Numbered from the stretch's first letter, positions 1-8,881 are shown. The stretch is DNA of 33,021 nucleotides from Owenweeksia sp. (GCA_028285465.1 JANQPD010000001.1:1-33021); one strand, 5' to 3'. Translations and numbers: made by a program. Notes: generated by a model from the letters alone, not told the origin.

Positions 1-231
1 CTTGGTACTACCTAGCTCATCTCGACTTCGCTCGATGAGACATAGTTTTTTTGAAGTAATCTCTGTTTTTAAAAGTGAAGTTTGTCCGAGCGTAGTCGAA
101 GAGAGTCCAACTGCTTGCGCAGTGCTTGGTACTACCTAACTCATCTCGACTTCGCTCAATGAAGCATCGGGTTAGTGAAATAATCTCAGTTTTTGGAAAG
201 TAAGGTCTGTCCGAGCGCAGTCGAGGACAGG
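1..231. repeat. Two diverged tandem copies of a ~124-bp REP-like repeat
   Basis: Copy 1 starts at 1 and copy 2 at 125. Both open with CTTGGTACTACCTA and stay alignable to the end of the stretch. Each copy holds an inverted pair of a 13-mer: TCGACTTCGCTCG at 22-34 against CGAGCGTAGTCGA at 87-99, and 146-158 against 212-224. Local hairpins also occur, for example CTCAT/ATGAG at 16-39 and CTGTCC/GGACAG at 207-230. The last hairpin ends one base before the cysS stop codon, so the repeat may supply the 3' end of that transcript. No ORF here looks coding. The array may extend left of the window. Motifs of the TCGACT(T/A)CGCTCG type are frequent intergenic repeats in Flavobacteriia (recalled, not searched). 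Confidence 0.8.
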
Positions 232-1713
232 CTAGTTTATGCTATAAGTAGTCCCGTCTTTTCCATCTTTCAGTTGAATACCTAAAGCATCCAGTTCATC
301 ACGGATTTTGTCAGAAAGGGCCCAGTTCTTGTCATCCCGGGCTGCTTTTCGCAGTTTGATCAACAATTCCATAACCCCATCTAGCTTATTGTGTTGTCCT
401 TCCTGTTCGTTTGCCTCTTCCAGGCCTAGAACATCAAAAATAAAGGCGTGCATAGATGTCTGTAAGCTATCCAGATCCACATCGCTTAACCCGCTGGCGT
501 TGGGGTCTGCCGCATTCACAAAACGCACGGCCTCAAACAGGTGGGCAATGAGTATCGGGGTGTTGAAGTCATCGTTCATAGCAGCATAGCATGCCTGTTT
601 CCATTGGGTTACGTTGAAATCAGAAGTCCCACCACTCCGGAGCTGTTGTAGTTTCTGCCAGCCTTCCATTAAGCGGTTGAATCCTTTTTCTGCGGCCAGT
701 AATGCCTCATTACTGAAATCAAACTGGCTGGCATAATGGGCCTGCATCATAAAAAAGCGCACTACGCTGGGTGCAAAGCCTTTGGTGAGTTTATCGGTAT
801 TTCCAGTAAAAAGCTCTCCCGGGTTGAGCGTATTTCCCGTGCTTTTGCTCATGCGCTGCCCGTTAAGGGTGAGCATATTGCCATGCATCCAGTATCGTAC
901 AGCTTCGTCTCCGTTTGCCGCTTTGTTCTGTGCAATCTCACATTCGTGATGCGGGAACTTCAGGTCCATTCCTCCGCCATGGATGTCGAATTGCTCTCCC
1001 AGGTATTTGGTACTCATTACGGAGCACTCCAGGTGCCAGCCGGGGAAACCTTCACCCCAAGGGCTGTTCCAGCGCATGATGTGTGCGGGAGAGGCCTTTT
1101 TCCAAATGGCAAAATCCAACGGATTGCGTTTTTCACTTTGCCCGTCCAGTTCCCGCGTACCACTTTGCAGTTCTTCAATTTTCCGGCCGGAAAGTTTGCC
1201 GTAATGGTTATCTGTATTGTATTGCTCTACATCAAAGTATACGGAGCCGTTCACCTCATAGGCCATGCCGGCCTCCATAATTTTCTTTACGGTTTCTATT
1301 TGTTCTATGATGTGCCCCGTGGCGGTAGGTTCGATACTCGGTGGAATGGCATTGAACTTTCCCATTACTTCCCGGAACCCGAGCGTATAACGTTGCACGA
1401 TTTCCATAGGCTCCAACTCCTCCAGGCGGGCTTTCTTGCCGATCTTATCTTCGCCCTCATCCGCATCATTTTCCAGATGGCCCGCATCGGTAATGTTGCG
1501 CACATAACGCACTTTATAACCCAGGTGCGTCAGGTAGCGGTATACCATATCGAAAGAAATAAACGTACGGCAATTTCCCAGGTGTACATCACTGTATACA
1601 GTAGGTCCACATACATACATCCCTACCAAGGGCGCATTCAACGCTTCGAATTTTTCTTTTTTGCGCGTAAGTGAATTGTAGAGATAGAGCTCGTTTTCTT
1701 CGTAAAGGGCCAT
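232..1713 (-). CDS. cysS: Cysteinyl-tRNA synthetase
   Basis: This cytoplasmic class I aminoacyl-tRNA synthetase charges tRNA-Cys with cysteine using ATP. The 493-residue product has the HIGH signature as HLGN at 44-47 and the KMSKS loop as RMSKS at 287-291. The zinc site that selects cysteine is complete: C35, C230, H255 and E259. The C-terminal third (about 330-490) is the helical tRNA-binding part. The length is typical of the bacterial family (about 460-500). The ATG lies 5 bp after the folE stop codon, so the two genes are almost certainly one transcript driven from the promoter at 2473-2501. The stop codon is TAG and is followed directly by the 1-231 repeat. No conventional T-tract terminator is visible. 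Confidence 0.97.
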   Translation of the reverse strand: MALYEENELYLYNSLTRKKEKFEALNAPLVGMYVCGPTVYSDVHLGNCRTFISFDMVYRYLTHLGYKVRYVRNITDAGHLENDADEGEDKIGKKARLEELEPMEIVQRYTLGFREVMGKFNAIPPSIEPTATGHIIEQIETVKKIMEAGMAYEVNGSVYFDVEQYNTDNHYGKLSGRKIEELQSGTRELDGQSEKRNPLDFAIWKKASPAHIMRWNSPWGEGFPGWHLECSVMSTKYLGEQFDIHGGGMDLKFPHHECEIAQNKAANGDEAVRYWMHGNMLTLNGQRMSKSTGNTLNPGELFTGNTDKLTKGFAPSVVRFFMMQAHYASQFDFSNEALLAAEKGFNRLMEGWQKLQQLRSGGTSDFNVTQWKQACYAAMNDDFNTPILIAHLFEAVRFVNAADPNASGLSDVDLDSLQTSMHAFIFDVLGLEEANEQEGQHNKLDGVMELLIKLRKAARDDKNWALSDKIRDELDALGIQLKDGKDGTTYSIN

Positions 1714-1718
1714 GAGGT

Positions 1719-2411
1719 TTAAGCGTCAAAGGTGGTTTTCATATTGATGTAGTCCAGGAAGTCGCGTTTTACACTGTCTTTTTTAAAGCTGCCGCCAAAT
1801 TCAGCTGTTACCGTGCTGCTTTCTATATCCCGTATGCCCCGAGAGTTTACGCATAGGTGCTTGGCGTCAATTACGCAGGCTACATCTTTGGTGCCCAGTG
1901 CTTTTTGCATAGCTTGTACGATCTGTTTGGTCATGCGCTCCTGTACCTGGGGTCTTTTGGCAAAGTAATCCACAATGCGGTTCATTTTGCTTAACCCGAT
2001 TACGCGCCCGTTGGAGATGTATGCCACGTGTGCCCTGCCCACAATAGGTAAAAAGTGATGCTCACAAGTAGAATATACTACTATGTTTTTCTCTACCAGC
2101 ATTTCGCCATACTGGTATTTGTTTTCAAAGGTGCTGGCCTTGGGCTCTTTGGCCGGGTCGAGCCCTCCGAATATTTCCTGGACAAACATTTTGGCCACCC
2201 TGCGTGGAGTACCTTTGAGGCTGTCATCGGTAAGGTCGAGCCCCAGGGTGTCCATTATTTTTTCAAAATGGTATTCTATCGCTTCTACCTTCGCTTCTTC
2301 AGACATGTCAAAAGCATCAGCCCGTAAAGGGGTTTCTGCATTACTGGTAAGGTGGTCATCCCCTATTTCTTCAATAGCTTTCATAAAAGCGTTTTTGTGC
2401 TCTGCGTTCAT
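1719..2411 (-). CDS. folE: GTP cyclohydrolase I
   Basis: This enzyme converts GTP to 7,8-dihydroneopterin triphosphate, the first step of folate/pterin synthesis, as a cytoplasmic homodecamer. The 230-residue protein carries the active-site signature around CEHHFLP. The expected zinc ligands are C116, H119 and C187 (in HLCVNSRG). The first ~40 residues are a variable extension, as is usual. It is the first gene of a two-gene operon with cysS. The ATG at 2411 fits the TTG-N18-TACCTTTG promoter 62 bp upstream. An 8-bp perfect hairpin sits at the extreme 5' end of the predicted leader (2444-2464). Confidence 0.97.
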   Translation of the reverse strand: MNAEHKNAFMKAIEEIGDDHLTSNAETPLRADAFDMSEEAKVEAIEYHFEKIMDTLGLDLTDDSLKGTPRRVAKMFVQEIFGGLDPAKEPKASTFENKYQYGEMLVEKNIVVYSTCEHHFLPIVGRAHVAYISNGRVIGLSKMNRIVDYFAKRPQVQERMTKQIVQAMQKALGTKDVACVIDAKHLCVNSRGIRDIESSTVTAEFGGSFKKDSVKRDFLDYINMKTTFDA

Positions 2412-2443
2412 AAATGCAATAGACAGATTTAGCGTGTATAAAA

Positions 2444-2464
2444 TACCGGCAATCCCTGCCGGTA
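2444..2464 (-). promoter_or_regulatory. 5'-leader hairpin of the folE-cysS mRNA
   Basis: TACCGGCA (2444-2451) and TGCCGGTA (2457-2464) are perfect 8-bp complements around a 5-nt loop. The predicted transcription start is near 2467-2468, so the stem lies at the very 5' end of the transcript, about 33 nt from the start codon. The minus strand continues with ATTTTAT, which is weak for a terminator. A role in mRNA stability or attenuation is inference. I recognise no known riboswitch. Confidence 0.5.
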
Positions 2465-2472
2465 AAGGGCGT

Positions 2473-2501
2473 CAAAGGTACAGAATTAAGCCTTTTGTCA
2501 A
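2473..2501 (-). promoter_or_regulatory. Promoter of folE-cysS (Bacteroidota type)
   Basis: On the minus strand, TTG (2499-2501), an 18-bp spacer and TACCTTTG (2473-2480) match the -33 TTG / -7 TAnnTTTG consensus of the Bacteroidota primary sigma factor. The predicted start is about 2467. The 157-bp gap 2412-2568 contains nothing else except the leader hairpin. No clear terminator for the upstream gene at 2569-5790 is visible in it. Confidence 0.8.
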
Positions 2502-2568
2502 GTAAGGCCTAGACAAATACACATCACTAATTCCTATTATGATTTTGCGCTTCGACCGAGGTGCTCCT

Positions 2569-5500
2569 TTACTCGGGAAGTTGGTCTTCCGGGTAGGGCG
2601 CCCCTGCCGCTATCAAAGCCAGGGCAATGTCTTTTGCCTGTGTTTGAATAAGGCCTAATTTATCCAACAAGCCAGGGAGCTCTTCCTGCACTATGGCCAG
2701 GTTTTTTTGCTGCTCCCCGGTAGGGGCGGACGTAGAATAATAAGAGTTCCACACGGCACGCCCCATACGCCCCATTAAAGAGGGAGGGGTGTCAAACTGG
2801 CGTTTGCGCAAACTTTCATCCCCGTTAAGTTCTACTTCTATATCATATAGGTCATACTCGAGTTTCCGCAGCTTTTCCAGGCTTTCCAGGGGCGCTCCAG
2901 GAGTGTTACGTGCGGCTGCCTTTAATGTCACCAATTGTTTCTCGAGCTTGCTCTTATAGCGGTTTGCCGCATAAAGCTTACGCCTGCTTGCTTCCAGCTC
3001 CTTTTGAAAAGCAAATACGGCTGCCCGGTCTTCCGCAGGAAGCGTGGTGTTATTCAAAGCTGTGAGTTGGAAATGCTGACTTAACTCAAGGGGGGTCAGC
3101 ACACCATCAATACTCTTATACATACTCAGGCTGTATGTGCCCGGTAAGGCCAGGTTTGCTCCACTGGCCTTCGTAAGGGGTGCTCCCTCCTCATTTACAT
3201 AACTGCTCGTACTCAGGCGGCCATTCCAGGTAACTTTTTGCAAGCCGTTGAAAAGTGAAGAAGTGAACCGGCTTATTTCTTCTCCTGTTTCGTTTGAGAT
3301 AACAAAAAGCGCATAATTCTTTTCCTCCCGGTCTTCGGCTCTAAGCTCCTCTGCCGAGGGATAGCGTATGTTTTCCCCCTTTTTTTCCTTTTCTTTTTCT
3401 GCTTCCTGCCGGGTACTTTTTAAGCTTTTGGGCATGTCTTTTAGATGGTAATAAATGTGTACACCTGTTTCGGGGTTCTCGGTGAAATAATAACTGGCGC
3501 CATGAAACCCGGCTTTTCCATAGCCGTTGGGGGAGGCTTCCAGGTAGAGAGGGGCGTCTTCAATTTCAAAAAGGTGATTGCCCGATAGTTTGTCTTCCTT
3601 CATTTCACGCAAGGGTGCATAATTGTCTAATATGTAAAACCCTCTGCCCATGGTGGCGATAACCAGGTCATTCTCTCGCTCCTGGATGGCCATGTCGCGT
3701 ACATTTATCGTGGGTAAACCTTCGTTTAAGGCTTTCCAGTAGCTTCCTCCGTCAAAGCTCACAAAAACACCGAACTCCGTACCTGCGAAGAGCAGATGCT
3801 TATCTACATGGTCCTGAGCCAGACAGTATGTTGAGCCTTTTTTGGGAAGGTTGCCGCTGATGTTGGACCAACTGGCTCCCCGGTCGGTACTCTTTAAGAG
3901 GTAGGGGCTAAAGTCCCCGTTTTTATGGTTGTTGAATACGGCATATACTACATCAGCCTCATGCTTGTCGGCAATCAACATATTAACATAGGTGTTTTGC
4001 GGGATGCCTGGGAAACTGCTGTACCTGGTCCAGCTTTCCCCCCCGTTTTCGCTTACATGGATGAGTCCGTCATCGGTGCCGGCATATAGAAGCCCCTCTT
4101 GTAAGGGGGATTCATCCAGAGCTACAATGTTGCCATAATTGGTGGTCGACTTATCGTAGGCAATGGCATCTACACTCCATACTTTCCCCATTACAGGCAG
4201 CGTATGGCGGTCTATTTGCTGGCTGAGGTCGGGACTGATTACCTCCCAGTTGTTGCCCCGGTCGTTGCTCCGGAACACTTTGTTGGCGGCAAAATAAAGG
4301 CGCTTGTGGTTATGCGGACTGATCAGAAGCGGGGCATCCCAATTGTAGCGATAGGCAGGTTCGCCTTTGCCCGGGCTGGGTTTTATGCCTACACTTTCGC
4401 CACTGGCTTTGTCAAAACGCACCAAACCTCCGTATTGCGACTGGGCGTATATAATATTTGGATTCGTGGGGTCAATGGCGCTTTCAAAGCCATCCCCGGT
4501 ATTGGTAATGATCCAATCGCTATTGGCAATCCCCCGATCATTGATGGTTTGCGAAGGCCCGCCCAGGCTGAAGTTATCCTGCGTGCCCCCGTAAACGTTG
4601 TAGAAGGGCCGTGCATTGTCTGTAGTTACTTTATAGAACTGGGTTACGGGTAAGTTGGGCTTAAAATGCCAATGTTCGGCTGCGTCAAAGGTTTCGTACA
4701 GGCCTCCGTCACAACCGGCAATCATATGCCTGGGATCAGTAGGATTTATCCAGAGGCAATGATTGTCTACGTGCTTGGCTTTTTCGGGTACTTTGCGCCA
4801 GCTTCTCCCCGCGTCATTGCTAATGTGCATCCAGGTGTCCATACTGTAAAGCGTACCAACCTGAGTAGGGTGCGGAACCAGCTCTACGTAATAATTTCCG
4901 CTGGTGCTGTAGTCATCCATAAACGCAAAGGAGGCCCCCCGGTCAGTAGAGCGGTATACCCCGCTTTCTTCTACCATGGCATATACCACATCCGGGTTTA
5001 CGGGAGAAATTGCCAGGGCAATGCGGCCTTTATCGCCTCCGGGTAGTCCGTTTTCCAGCTTCTTCCAGTTCTTGCCTCCGTTTACACTCTTGTACAAGGC
5101 TGTTTCCGGCCCACCGGAAATATACGTCCATACATGCCGCCTCCGCTGATGTGCGGTAGCATATAAAACCTCGGGGTCCCTGGGGTCCATATGGATTTCG
5201 TTAAACCCGGTATTTTCTGAAACGGCTAAGACCTTATTCCAGCTTTCTCCTCCGTTCTCGGTTTTATAGATGCCTCTATCTCCTCCGGCACTCCAGAGGG
5301 GGCCGTAAGCGGCTACGTATACTATCTCGGGCTTTTCCGGGTGGATGGCGATCATGCCGATATGTTCGGAGTTCTTCAATCCCATATTTTCCCAGCTTTT
5401 TCCTCCGTCCAGGCTTTTGTACACGCCGTCTCCGTAGGCCACACTGCGCTGGTTGTTGTTTTCACCGGTGCCTACCCAGATGAGGTGGGGGTTGCTCGGC

Positions 5501-5790
5501 GCAATCCTTACACAACCAATGGAAAAGGAACCTTGTTTATCAAAAACAGGCTCGAAGGTCACACCTTTATTCGTGGTTTTCCAAACACCTCCCGCAGCGG
5601 CGGCGATGTAGTACTCAGAAAAATTTTCCGGGTTTACGGCAATATCGGCTATACGTCCGCTGGTTAAAGCAGGACCTATGCCACGCCATTTAAAAGCGGA
5701 GAGAGACAGGTCTTTAATAAATTCGGGTTGAGCAGAAAGGATGAACGTGAGCCCGGTCAAAAGGGCCAGGATTCCAAATTTTAGCTTCAT
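2569..5790 (-). CDS. Secreted VPS10/sortilin-like Asp-box (BNR) propeller protein
   Basis: This is a 1073-residue exported protein, often annotated in Bacteroidota as glycosyl hydrolase, sialidase-like or VPS10-domain protein. Residues 1-20 are a signal peptide (hydrophobic core, then SAQ). Residues ~30-730 carry at least nine Asp-box motifs of the form S-x-D-x-G-x-x-W/F, for example SLDGGKSW, TENGGESW, STDRGASW and SFDGGSYW. This pattern indicates one or two beta-propellers. Residues ~780-920 look like a beta-rich module and ~925-1005 are charged and helical, probably coiled coil. There is no T9SS C-terminal sorting domain. Asp boxes are structural and do not prove hydrolase activity, and I see no sialidase arginine triad. 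The gene stands alone. Function is unknown; extracellular binding or degradation is inferred. Confidence 0.85.
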   Translation of the reverse strand: MKLKFGILALLTGLTFILSAQPEFIKDLSLSAFKWRGIGPALTSGRIADIAVNPENFSEYYIAAAAGGVWKTTNKGVTFEPVFDKQGSFSIGCVRIAPSNPHLIWVGTGENNNQRSVAYGDGVYKSLDGGKSWENMGLKNSEHIGMIAIHPEKPEIVYVAAYGPLWSAGGDRGIYKTENGGESWNKVLAVSENTGFNEIHMDPRDPEVLYATAHQRRRHVWTYISGGPETALYKSVNGGKNWKKLENGLPGGDKGRIALAISPVNPDVVYAMVEESGVYRSTDRGASFAFMDDYSTSGNYYVELVPHPTQVGTLYSMDTWMHISNDAGRSWRKVPEKAKHVDNHCLWINPTDPRHMIAGCDGGLYETFDAAEHWHFKPNLPVTQFYKVTTDNARPFYNVYGGTQDNFSLGGPSQTINDRGIANSDWIITNTGDGFESAIDPTNPNIIYAQSQYGGLVRFDKASGESVGIKPSPGKGEPAYRYNWDAPLLISPHNHKRLYFAANKVFRSNDRGNNWEVISPDLSQQIDRHTLPVMGKVWSVDAIAYDKSTTNYGNIVALDESPLQEGLLYAGTDDGLIHVSENGGESWTRYSSFPGIPQNTYVNMLIADKHEADVVYAVFNNHKNGDFSPYLLKSTDRGASWSNISGNLPKKGSTYCLAQDHVDKHLLFAGTEFGVFVSFDGGSYWKALNEGLPTINVRDMAIQERENDLVIATMGRGFYILDNYAPLREMKEDKLSGNHLFEIEDAPLYLEASPNGYGKAGFHGASYYFTENPETGVHIYYHLKDMPKSLKSTRQEAEKEKEKKGENIRYPSAEELRAEDREEKNYALFVISNETGEEISRFTSSLFNGLQKVTWNGRLSTSSYVNEEGAPLTKASGANLALPGTYSLSMYKSIDGVLTPLELSQHFQLTALNNTTLPAEDRAAVFAFQKELEASRRKLYAANRYKSKLEKQLVTLKAAARNTPGAPLESLEKLRKLEYDLYDIEVELNGDESLRKRQFDTPPSLMGRMGRAVWNSYYSTSAPTGEQQKNLAIVQEELPGLLDKLGLIQTQAKDIALALIAAGAPYPEDQLPE

Positions 5791-5833
5791 GCACTTGGAT
5801 TTTTAAGAAGTAATGCGCTAAAGTAAGGGAAAG

Positions 5834-5859
5834 CAAAAAAAGACCCGCGTTTGCGGGTC
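5834..5859 (-). terminator. Rho-independent terminator of the FadL-like gene
   Basis: On the minus strand, GACCCGC (stem 5853-5859), an AAAC loop and GCGGGTC (stem 5842-5848) are followed by a T run (complement of A 5835-5841). It lies ~35 bp after the stop at 5895, in the 104-bp gap before the next minus-strand gene. Confidence 0.9.
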
Positions 5860-5894
5860 ATCTTAAATGAAGTGTGTTTATATGGGAAACTTCG

Positions 5895-7331
5895 TTAAAA
5901 CATCAGGCCAAAACTTAGTATCAGGTTGTTCCCGGCAGTTAGGGCATCGAGGGCATTTGCATCTGTACTATAGGTGGGGAGGTTACGGTCTAGTACACTG
6001 CGCACATAAGCCAGGTCGATGGTGTAGTACTTATTGCGCAACCCAATGCCCCCGGTATAGGCATTCATGCTTTGCTGGTAAAAGGAGTCTTCCACAAAAG
6101 GATTGGAACTGTTCATATACCCGCCTCTCAAAAACAAGCGGTCAAATCGTATTTCCAGGCCCGCTCTTAAGGTATTAATGCGCTGCAACTGGTTGTTGAT
6201 CTGCTCCTGGTCAAAGGCATAATCCAGGCCGGCCAAACTGCTGTTTTGTATGCCTGACGTTTCATAATCAAGGCTAAACAGCCCCCTCTTGCCCAACACA
6301 AAGGCAGCCCCGGTACGGAATACTCCCGGTATAGTAAGGCTTCCGGTATTGTCGCTTACTACCGTCCAGTTTTCGCTGGTACCGTCATTGAAATTGGTAA
6401 TGGAGGTTACATCAAATTGACTGTTGAAGCGATAAATGGTTGGCGTTTGATAGCTGGCGGCAAGTCGAAGCCATTGGCTGGGCCTTAGAATGAAACCAAA
6501 GTTTGCATTAAAGCCGGTGGCCGAGAAGGTTTCGAAGCGCTCCATCTGATGATTATTTAATAAAGTGGGATTATCTGCAAAACCAACCTCGCTGAATATA
6601 GAGCTTTTGGTGGTGCGTATGCTTGGAATATTTAAGGAAACCCCCCATTGTATAAAATTGTCGTAATCTCCCCCGAAACTGAGGGCAAATTCATTAATGC
6701 GGCCACTTTTGCTGATCACATATTCCTGCTCTATGGAACCATCATTAACGAAATATTGCCGGTCAATGACTTGGCTGACGCTATCGGAGTAATCGGTTAA
6801 AAAGGCACCGAAAGCAGCGTACTCTTCAAACAAACCTTCTTGCAAGAGTTGATCTGGTGTTTTTCCAAAAGAGTTTGAAGCCAAAAAATCAGCAAAAGAT
6901 TCACCTTGTGTGTTCGTAGTACGTGCACTCAGCTCTTCGTAAAAATCCGCCTTTTTTGTATAGCTTAAGCCAAAAGCAAAAGTGGATTTAGACCGGCTCC
7001 TGCGCGGGAGTTTTTTAACCAGGCCGATGTTTTCAAATAAGAAGTCATACGCATTGTCATCAATGGTATTGTTGCCATAGCGGGCAGCTGTATTGGCATT
7101 CTGGAAGCCCAGGCTAAGGCCAAAATGATCCCTCCTGAAAACGCCTATGCTGGCGGGGTTATAGTGAATGGCAGCCATGTCGTTCCCCAACGCGGTGAAA
7201 GCTCCACCCAAGGCACTGTAGCGGGCGCTCCCGTGTATTTGGGGACCAGTCATGTCGATGATGTGGTCTACGGTTTGTGCTTGCACCCACGGAGCAAGAC
7301 ACATAAGCGCTATAAGTACTTTCGATTTCAT
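5895..7331 (-). CDS. OmpP1/FadL/TodX-family outer-membrane protein
   Basis: This is a predicted outer-membrane beta-barrel of the long-chain fatty acid / hydrocarbon transporter family. The chosen start gives about 478 residues beginning MKSKVLIALM, with a cleavable signal peptide ending in VQAQ. The mature N-terminus has the family's typical 'GSARYSALGGAFTALGNDMAAIHYNPASIG' type segment, of which GGAFTALGNDMAAIHYNPA is the diagnostic part. Alternating amphipathic strands follow to a terminal ILSFGLMF, with aromatic F at the end as in barrels. An alternative ATG at 7352 overlaps the upstream stop codon (ATGA) and would add seven residues. The start at 7331 has an A-rich leader and a cleaner signal peptide. 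It is co-transcribed with the lipoprotein upstream; substrate unknown. Confidence 0.88.
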   Translation of the reverse strand: MKSKVLIALMCLAPWVQAQTVDHIIDMTGPQIHGSARYSALGGAFTALGNDMAAIHYNPASIGVFRRDHFGLSLGFQNANTAARYGNNTIDDNAYDFLFENIGLVKKLPRRSRSKSTFAFGLSYTKKADFYEELSARTTNTQGESFADFLASNSFGKTPDQLLQEGLFEEYAAFGAFLTDYSDSVSQVIDRQYFVNDGSIEQEYVISKSGRINEFALSFGGDYDNFIQWGVSLNIPSIRTTKSSIFSEVGFADNPTLLNNHQMERFETFSATGFNANFGFILRPSQWLRLAASYQTPTIYRFNSQFDVTSITNFNDGTSENWTVVSDNTGSLTIPGVFRTGAAFVLGKRGLFSLDYETSGIQNSSLAGLDYAFDQEQINNQLQRINTLRAGLEIRFDRLFLRGGYMNSSNPFVEDSFYQQSMNAYTGGIGLRNKYYTIDLAYVRSVLDRNLPTYSTDANALDALTAGNNLILSFGLMF

Positions 7332-7348
7332 GTTTTTGTGTTTTAGGA

Positions 7349-8869
7349 TCATCTTCTTCCCCTGCTGCCTCCGCTGGAGCGGCTTACACCACCCGAGCGG
7401 CTTCCTCCGGAACTCCTGCTTGGGCTATAACTCCTGCTGCTACCCGAAGAGCGGGAAGGGCTATAGCTTCTGCTGCTTCCCGAACTCCTGCTCGGTGTGT
7501 AGCTACGCCCGCTTGAAGAAGACCGGCTGGGGCTAGCGCTGCGGTTGGGCGTAGTGCTTCTACGAGGAGGTGAATAGGTCCTGTTCCCTGAAGGACTCGT
7601 AGCCCTTGAGTTATTCCCGCTGGATTGACGGGGAGCCTGGTACGTACGCTGACGGGTGCCGCCTGAGCTATTGCTTCCGGCAGATCTGCTGGGCGTTGTT
7701 GCCCGTTGATTGGAAGTGCCTGCATTTCTTTGGGTGTTGCCCGTATTGCTGCGGTTTGGTGCATAGCTTCTTGACCGTTCGTTTGCACTTGAACGACTCT
7801 TATCGTAGGCCTGCGTGCGGCTTCTGAAGTCAGTCCCCGAAGTATTGTTACTGCGGCTGCGGTTATATGCCTCTTGTGCCCTGGGGTTTACCCGGCTTTG
7901 GGTTTCCTGGCTGCGGTTGCGTACATACTCATAGGTACTGTTCCGGGTGTTTCGGTTTGTGGCCAGACCACGGGTGGGGCTGCTGCTCTCGCGACCACGC
8001 AGGTCCGTAGAGCGGTTGTTTACGGCAAGGGCATTGTCGCTGAACCTGCTGCTTCGGGTCTGGCCGTTGCGGCTTGCGTTTACACCCCGTCCTACAGTGG
8101 TTGTATTTCCACCTCTCGGATTTATGGCTACATTGCTTCTGCGCCTTCCGGAGGTACCGCCACGTACATCGCTGCGTCCACGGCTACCGATATTTCTTAC
8201 GTAGGTGATGTTGCGGTTCCTGTATATATTGTTGTCATAAAATCCATTGGCGGGATGCCAGAATCCGGGACCGCCCCATCCCCATCCAGGGCCTCCCCAA
8301 CCCCATCCGGGACCACCCCATCCCCAGGGCTGGTTCCACCCCCAGCCCCAGTTGTTCCATCCCCAAGGTCTGTTCCAACCCCATCCCCAGTTGTTCCACC
8401 CCCAGGGTTGATAAAAGAAGGGATCATAGAAACCCATACCTACTCCGAAACCGGGACCCCAGCCCAAACCGCCTCCAAAGCCTACACCTACACCCCAGCC
8501 ACCCCAGTTGTTGAAACCAAAGCCAGCGTTCCAGCCAGGGTTTCCAAAGGCGGGGCTGTTGTAATTGTTGATGATTACATCTCCCTGGGTAGAAGTAGTA
8601 GGAGGCACGTAAATGTTCTCATTATCAGGGTTTCCGGTATTGCCATATTCATCCAGGTAGACCGTAGAGCCATTTTGCTGAAAGCTTCGATTTTCCTGGC
8701 TGGGTGCTTGTTCCTTTTCTTTTATGTCGTTTAAACTAAAATCGGGCTCACCGTAAGAAGGATCGTAATAAATGCCGTCATCGTAATAATTGTCGGCTAC
8801 GGTTGTGGTACTGCTGCATGAAGCGAGGGTCATGCTCATTGCTACTAAGGGGATCCATATTCTTTTCAT
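7349..8869 (-). CDS. Gly/Trp-rich, Ser/Arg-tailed lipoprotein
   Basis: The 506-residue product starts MKRIWIPLVA and has a lipoprotein signal ending TLASC, with the acylated Cys at residue 18. After an acidic/Asn-rich spacer, residues ~113-204 are a Gly-Trp-Asn low-complexity block with 13-residue and 7-residue tandem repeats. The rest is Ser/Arg/Asn/Thr-rich and highly basic. It ends in three 12-residue RSYSPSRSSGSS-type repeats and an RGRR terminus. An upstream start at 8920 lies before the predicted transcription start and would bury the signal peptide, so I reject it. The order proS / low-complexity protein / FadL-type porin is, as I recall, common in Flavobacteriia, where such proteins are sometimes misnamed vitellogenin. 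Anchoring in the outer membrane is inferred; function is unknown. Confidence 0.8.
   Translation of the reverse strand: MKRIWIPLVAMSMTLASCSSTTTVADNYYDDGIYYDPSYGEPDFSLNDIKEKEQAPSQENRSFQQNGSTVYLDEYGNTGNPDNENIYVPPTTSTQGDVIINNYNSPAFGNPGWNAGFGFNNWGGWGVGVGFGGGLGWGPGFGVGMGFYDPFFYQPWGWNNWGWGWNRPWGWNNWGWGWNQPWGWGGPGWGWGGPGWGWGGPGFWHPANGFYDNNIYRNRNITYVRNIGSRGRSDVRGGTSGRRRSNVAINPRGGNTTTVGRGVNASRNGQTRSSRFSDNALAVNNRSTDLRGRESSSPTRGLATNRNTRNSTYEYVRNRSQETQSRVNPRAQEAYNRSRSNNTSGTDFRSRTQAYDKSRSSANERSRSYAPNRSNTGNTQRNAGTSNQRATTPSRSAGSNSSGGTRQRTYQAPRQSSGNNSRATSPSGNRTYSPPRRSTTPNRSASPSRSSSSGRSYTPSRSSGSSRSYSPSRSSGSSRSYSPSRSSGGSRSGGVSRSSGGSRGRR
7400..7507 (-). repeat. Three 36-bp tandem repeats coding RSYSPSRSSGSS units
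   Basis: Three 12-residue units occupy residues 455-490 of the lipoprotein: RSYTPSRSSGSS, RSYSPSRSSGSS and RSYSPSRSSGGS. They are 36-bp in-frame minisatellite copies near the C-terminus. Copy number may vary between strains. Confidence 0.85.
8267..8407 (-). repeat. In-frame Gly-Trp tandem repeats of the lipoprotein
   Basis: Two 13-residue units (PWGWNNWGWGWNR/Q, 8330-8407) are followed by shorter 7-residue PWGWGG / GWGWGGP units (8267-8329). The DNA is strongly C-rich on the plus strand (CCCCA-type words), which creates long but meaningless open frames on the plus strand. Confidence 0.8.
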
Positions 8870-8881
8870 AACTATTGCCAT

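Noticed and set aside
736-1674. 312-residue plus-strand open frame over cysS
   Set aside because: It is antisense to a clear cysS and has no recognisable family, promoter or low-complexity explanation beyond codon shadowing.
8267-8407. Possible CRISPR-like array
   Set aside because: The periodicity is in-frame coding repeat (13 and 7 residues) without unique spacers, and no cas gene is present.
7874-8734. 286-residue plus-strand open frame
   Set aside because: It is the C-rich antisense of the Gly-Trp/Ser-Arg lipoprotein; composition (Pro/Ser/Thr/Ala) is a by-product of the repeats.
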